Source of the DNA: Bacillus spizizenii TU-B-10
GTDB taxonomy: Bacteria > Bacillota > Bacilli > Bacillales > Bacillaceae
Length of the DNA: 64,000 nucleotides
Assembly (NCBI RefSeq): GCF_000227465.1
Contig: NC_016047.1
Location: forward strand, 4,072,857 to 4,136,856
Direction of reading: 5' to 3'
Position numbers and translations under genes: made by a program. The notes under the pieces were generated by a model. It ran no database searches and had not been told where the DNA came from. It worked only from the letters and a program-made list of their open reading frames with translations. Positions 63,397 to 64,000 of this stretch are shown piece after piece. Positions within the stretch are counted from its first letter, which is position 1; every line of letters begins with the position of its first letter.

Positions 63397-64000
63397 ATGA
63401 ATAAGATTGCACCCGCAGAAATCGCTAACATGCTCAACGATTGGTACCTTGCCATCAAGAAACATGAAGTTGAAGAGTCCTCCCGTTTATTTGAAGAAGT
63501 AAAGCCTTTATTGGATGACATGGAAGAGGATCAGGAGGTTCTTGCCTACTTCTCCTTGCTGGAACTGCGACACAAGGTTTTGCTTCACGAGGCGAGAGGA
63601 CAGGGCTTTCAGCATGAGGAGCCTTCTCATATGAATGCTACGTCTGACATGCTGAAATATTACTTTTTTCTGTTTGAAGGCATGTATGAGGCCTATAAGA
63701 ATAATTATGACATTGCCATTGGGCTGTATAAAGATGCAGAGCAGTATCTCGACAACATTCCCGATCCGATTGAGAAAGCCGAATTTCACCTGAAGGTCGG
63801 AAAGCTCTATTATAAGCTGGGACAAAATATTGTGTCCCTCAACCATACACGGCAAGCAGTTAAAACGTTCAGGGAAGAGACCGATTATAAAAAGAAACTG
63901 GCTTCAGCGCTGATCACCATGTCAGGCAATTTTACCGAGATTGGGCAGTTTGAAGAAGCTGAAACATATTTGGACGAAGCAATTCGGATCACGAGAGAAT
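63397..64000 (+). CDS. rapG: RapG, Rap-family aspartate phosphatase/response-regulator inhibitor, N-terminal part
   Basis: Partial gene: 201 residues are visible and the rest lies beyond the window. The N-terminal three-helix bundle (to about residue 70) begins MNKIAPAEIANMLNDWY, and TPR repeats follow (IEKAEFHLKVGKLYYKLGQ, QFEEAETYLDEAI). RapG inhibits DNA binding by DegU and is itself inhibited by the PhrG pentapeptide, whose gene should follow outside the window. GAAAGGAG precedes the ATG. Confidence 0.92.
   Translation, partial: MNKIAPAEIANMLNDWYLAIKKHEVEESSRLFEEVKPLLDDMEEDQEVLAYFSLLELRHKVLLHEARGQGFQHEEPSHMNATSDMLKYYFFLFEGMYEAYKNNYDIAIGLYKDAEQYLDNIPDPIEKAEFHLKVGKLYYKLGQNIVSLNHTRQAVKTFREETDYKKKLASALITMSGNFTEIGQFEEAETYLDEAIRITRE

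Overview
This window is a chromosomal segment of a Bacillus subtilis-group bacterium. The gene order iolDCBA-iolR-iolS-csbC-htpG-yxb/yxa genes-gntRKPZ-ahpCF-bglA-yydK-yydJIHGF-fbp-rlmH-yycR to N-rapG is, from memory, that of the origin-proximal region of B. subtilis 168. Shine-Dalgarno sequences are strong (AGGAGG type), TTG and GTG starts are common, and the proteins read like close orthologs of the 168 products. The strain is not 168: several segments differ from the 168 map as I remember it.

Layout. 1-6.4 kb: inositol catabolism (iolD cut by the window edge, iolC, iolB, iolA on the minus strand; iolR and iolS divergent), with tandem IolR operator repeats and cre sites. 6.6-16 kb: yxcE/yxcD-like surface genes, the sugar transporter csbC behind a sigma-B-type promoter, the chaperone htpG, yxcA, yxbG, the double-TetR regulator yxbF and aldehyde dehydrogenase aldX. 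16-28 kb: yxa genes, including quercetin dioxygenase qdoI with its regulator qdoR and two operator boxes, a MarR-controlled LrgAB-like pair, an additional Na+/H+ antiporter gene, yxaB and glycerate kinase. I see no trace of the asnH cluster or yxaL that I expect between aldX and yxaJ in 168. 28-33 kb: the gluconate operon gntRKPZ with operator, promoter and two cre sites. 33.7-36 kb: peroxide defence ahpCF with a PerR-type box. 36-39 kb: an insertion with a Fic-domain gene between two copies of the ahpF 3' end and terminator, then a pyruvyl-transferase-type gene. 39-43.6 kb: bglA with a complete beta-glucoside PTS permease (168 keeps only the fragment yyzE there, from memory) and regulator yydK. 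44-47.5 kb: the epipeptide operon yydFGHIJ. 48-50 kb: fbp. 50-57.4 kb: an AT-rich accessory block with an ATPase-TOPRIM protein and a 1566-residue nuclease-STAND protein, both resembling anti-phage proteins. 57.5-64 kb: rlmH, a cluster of DnaA boxes, small membrane and lipoprotein genes, yycR, yycP, yycO, yycN and the start of rapG.

How the genes work together: most operons import a carbon source and turn it into central metabolites (inositol, gluconate, beta-glucosides) under a dedicated repressor plus CcpA. The best candidates for undescribed biology are the fbp-rlmH block and the Fic insertion at ahpF. No rRNA, tRNA, CRISPR array or insertion sequence was recognised.
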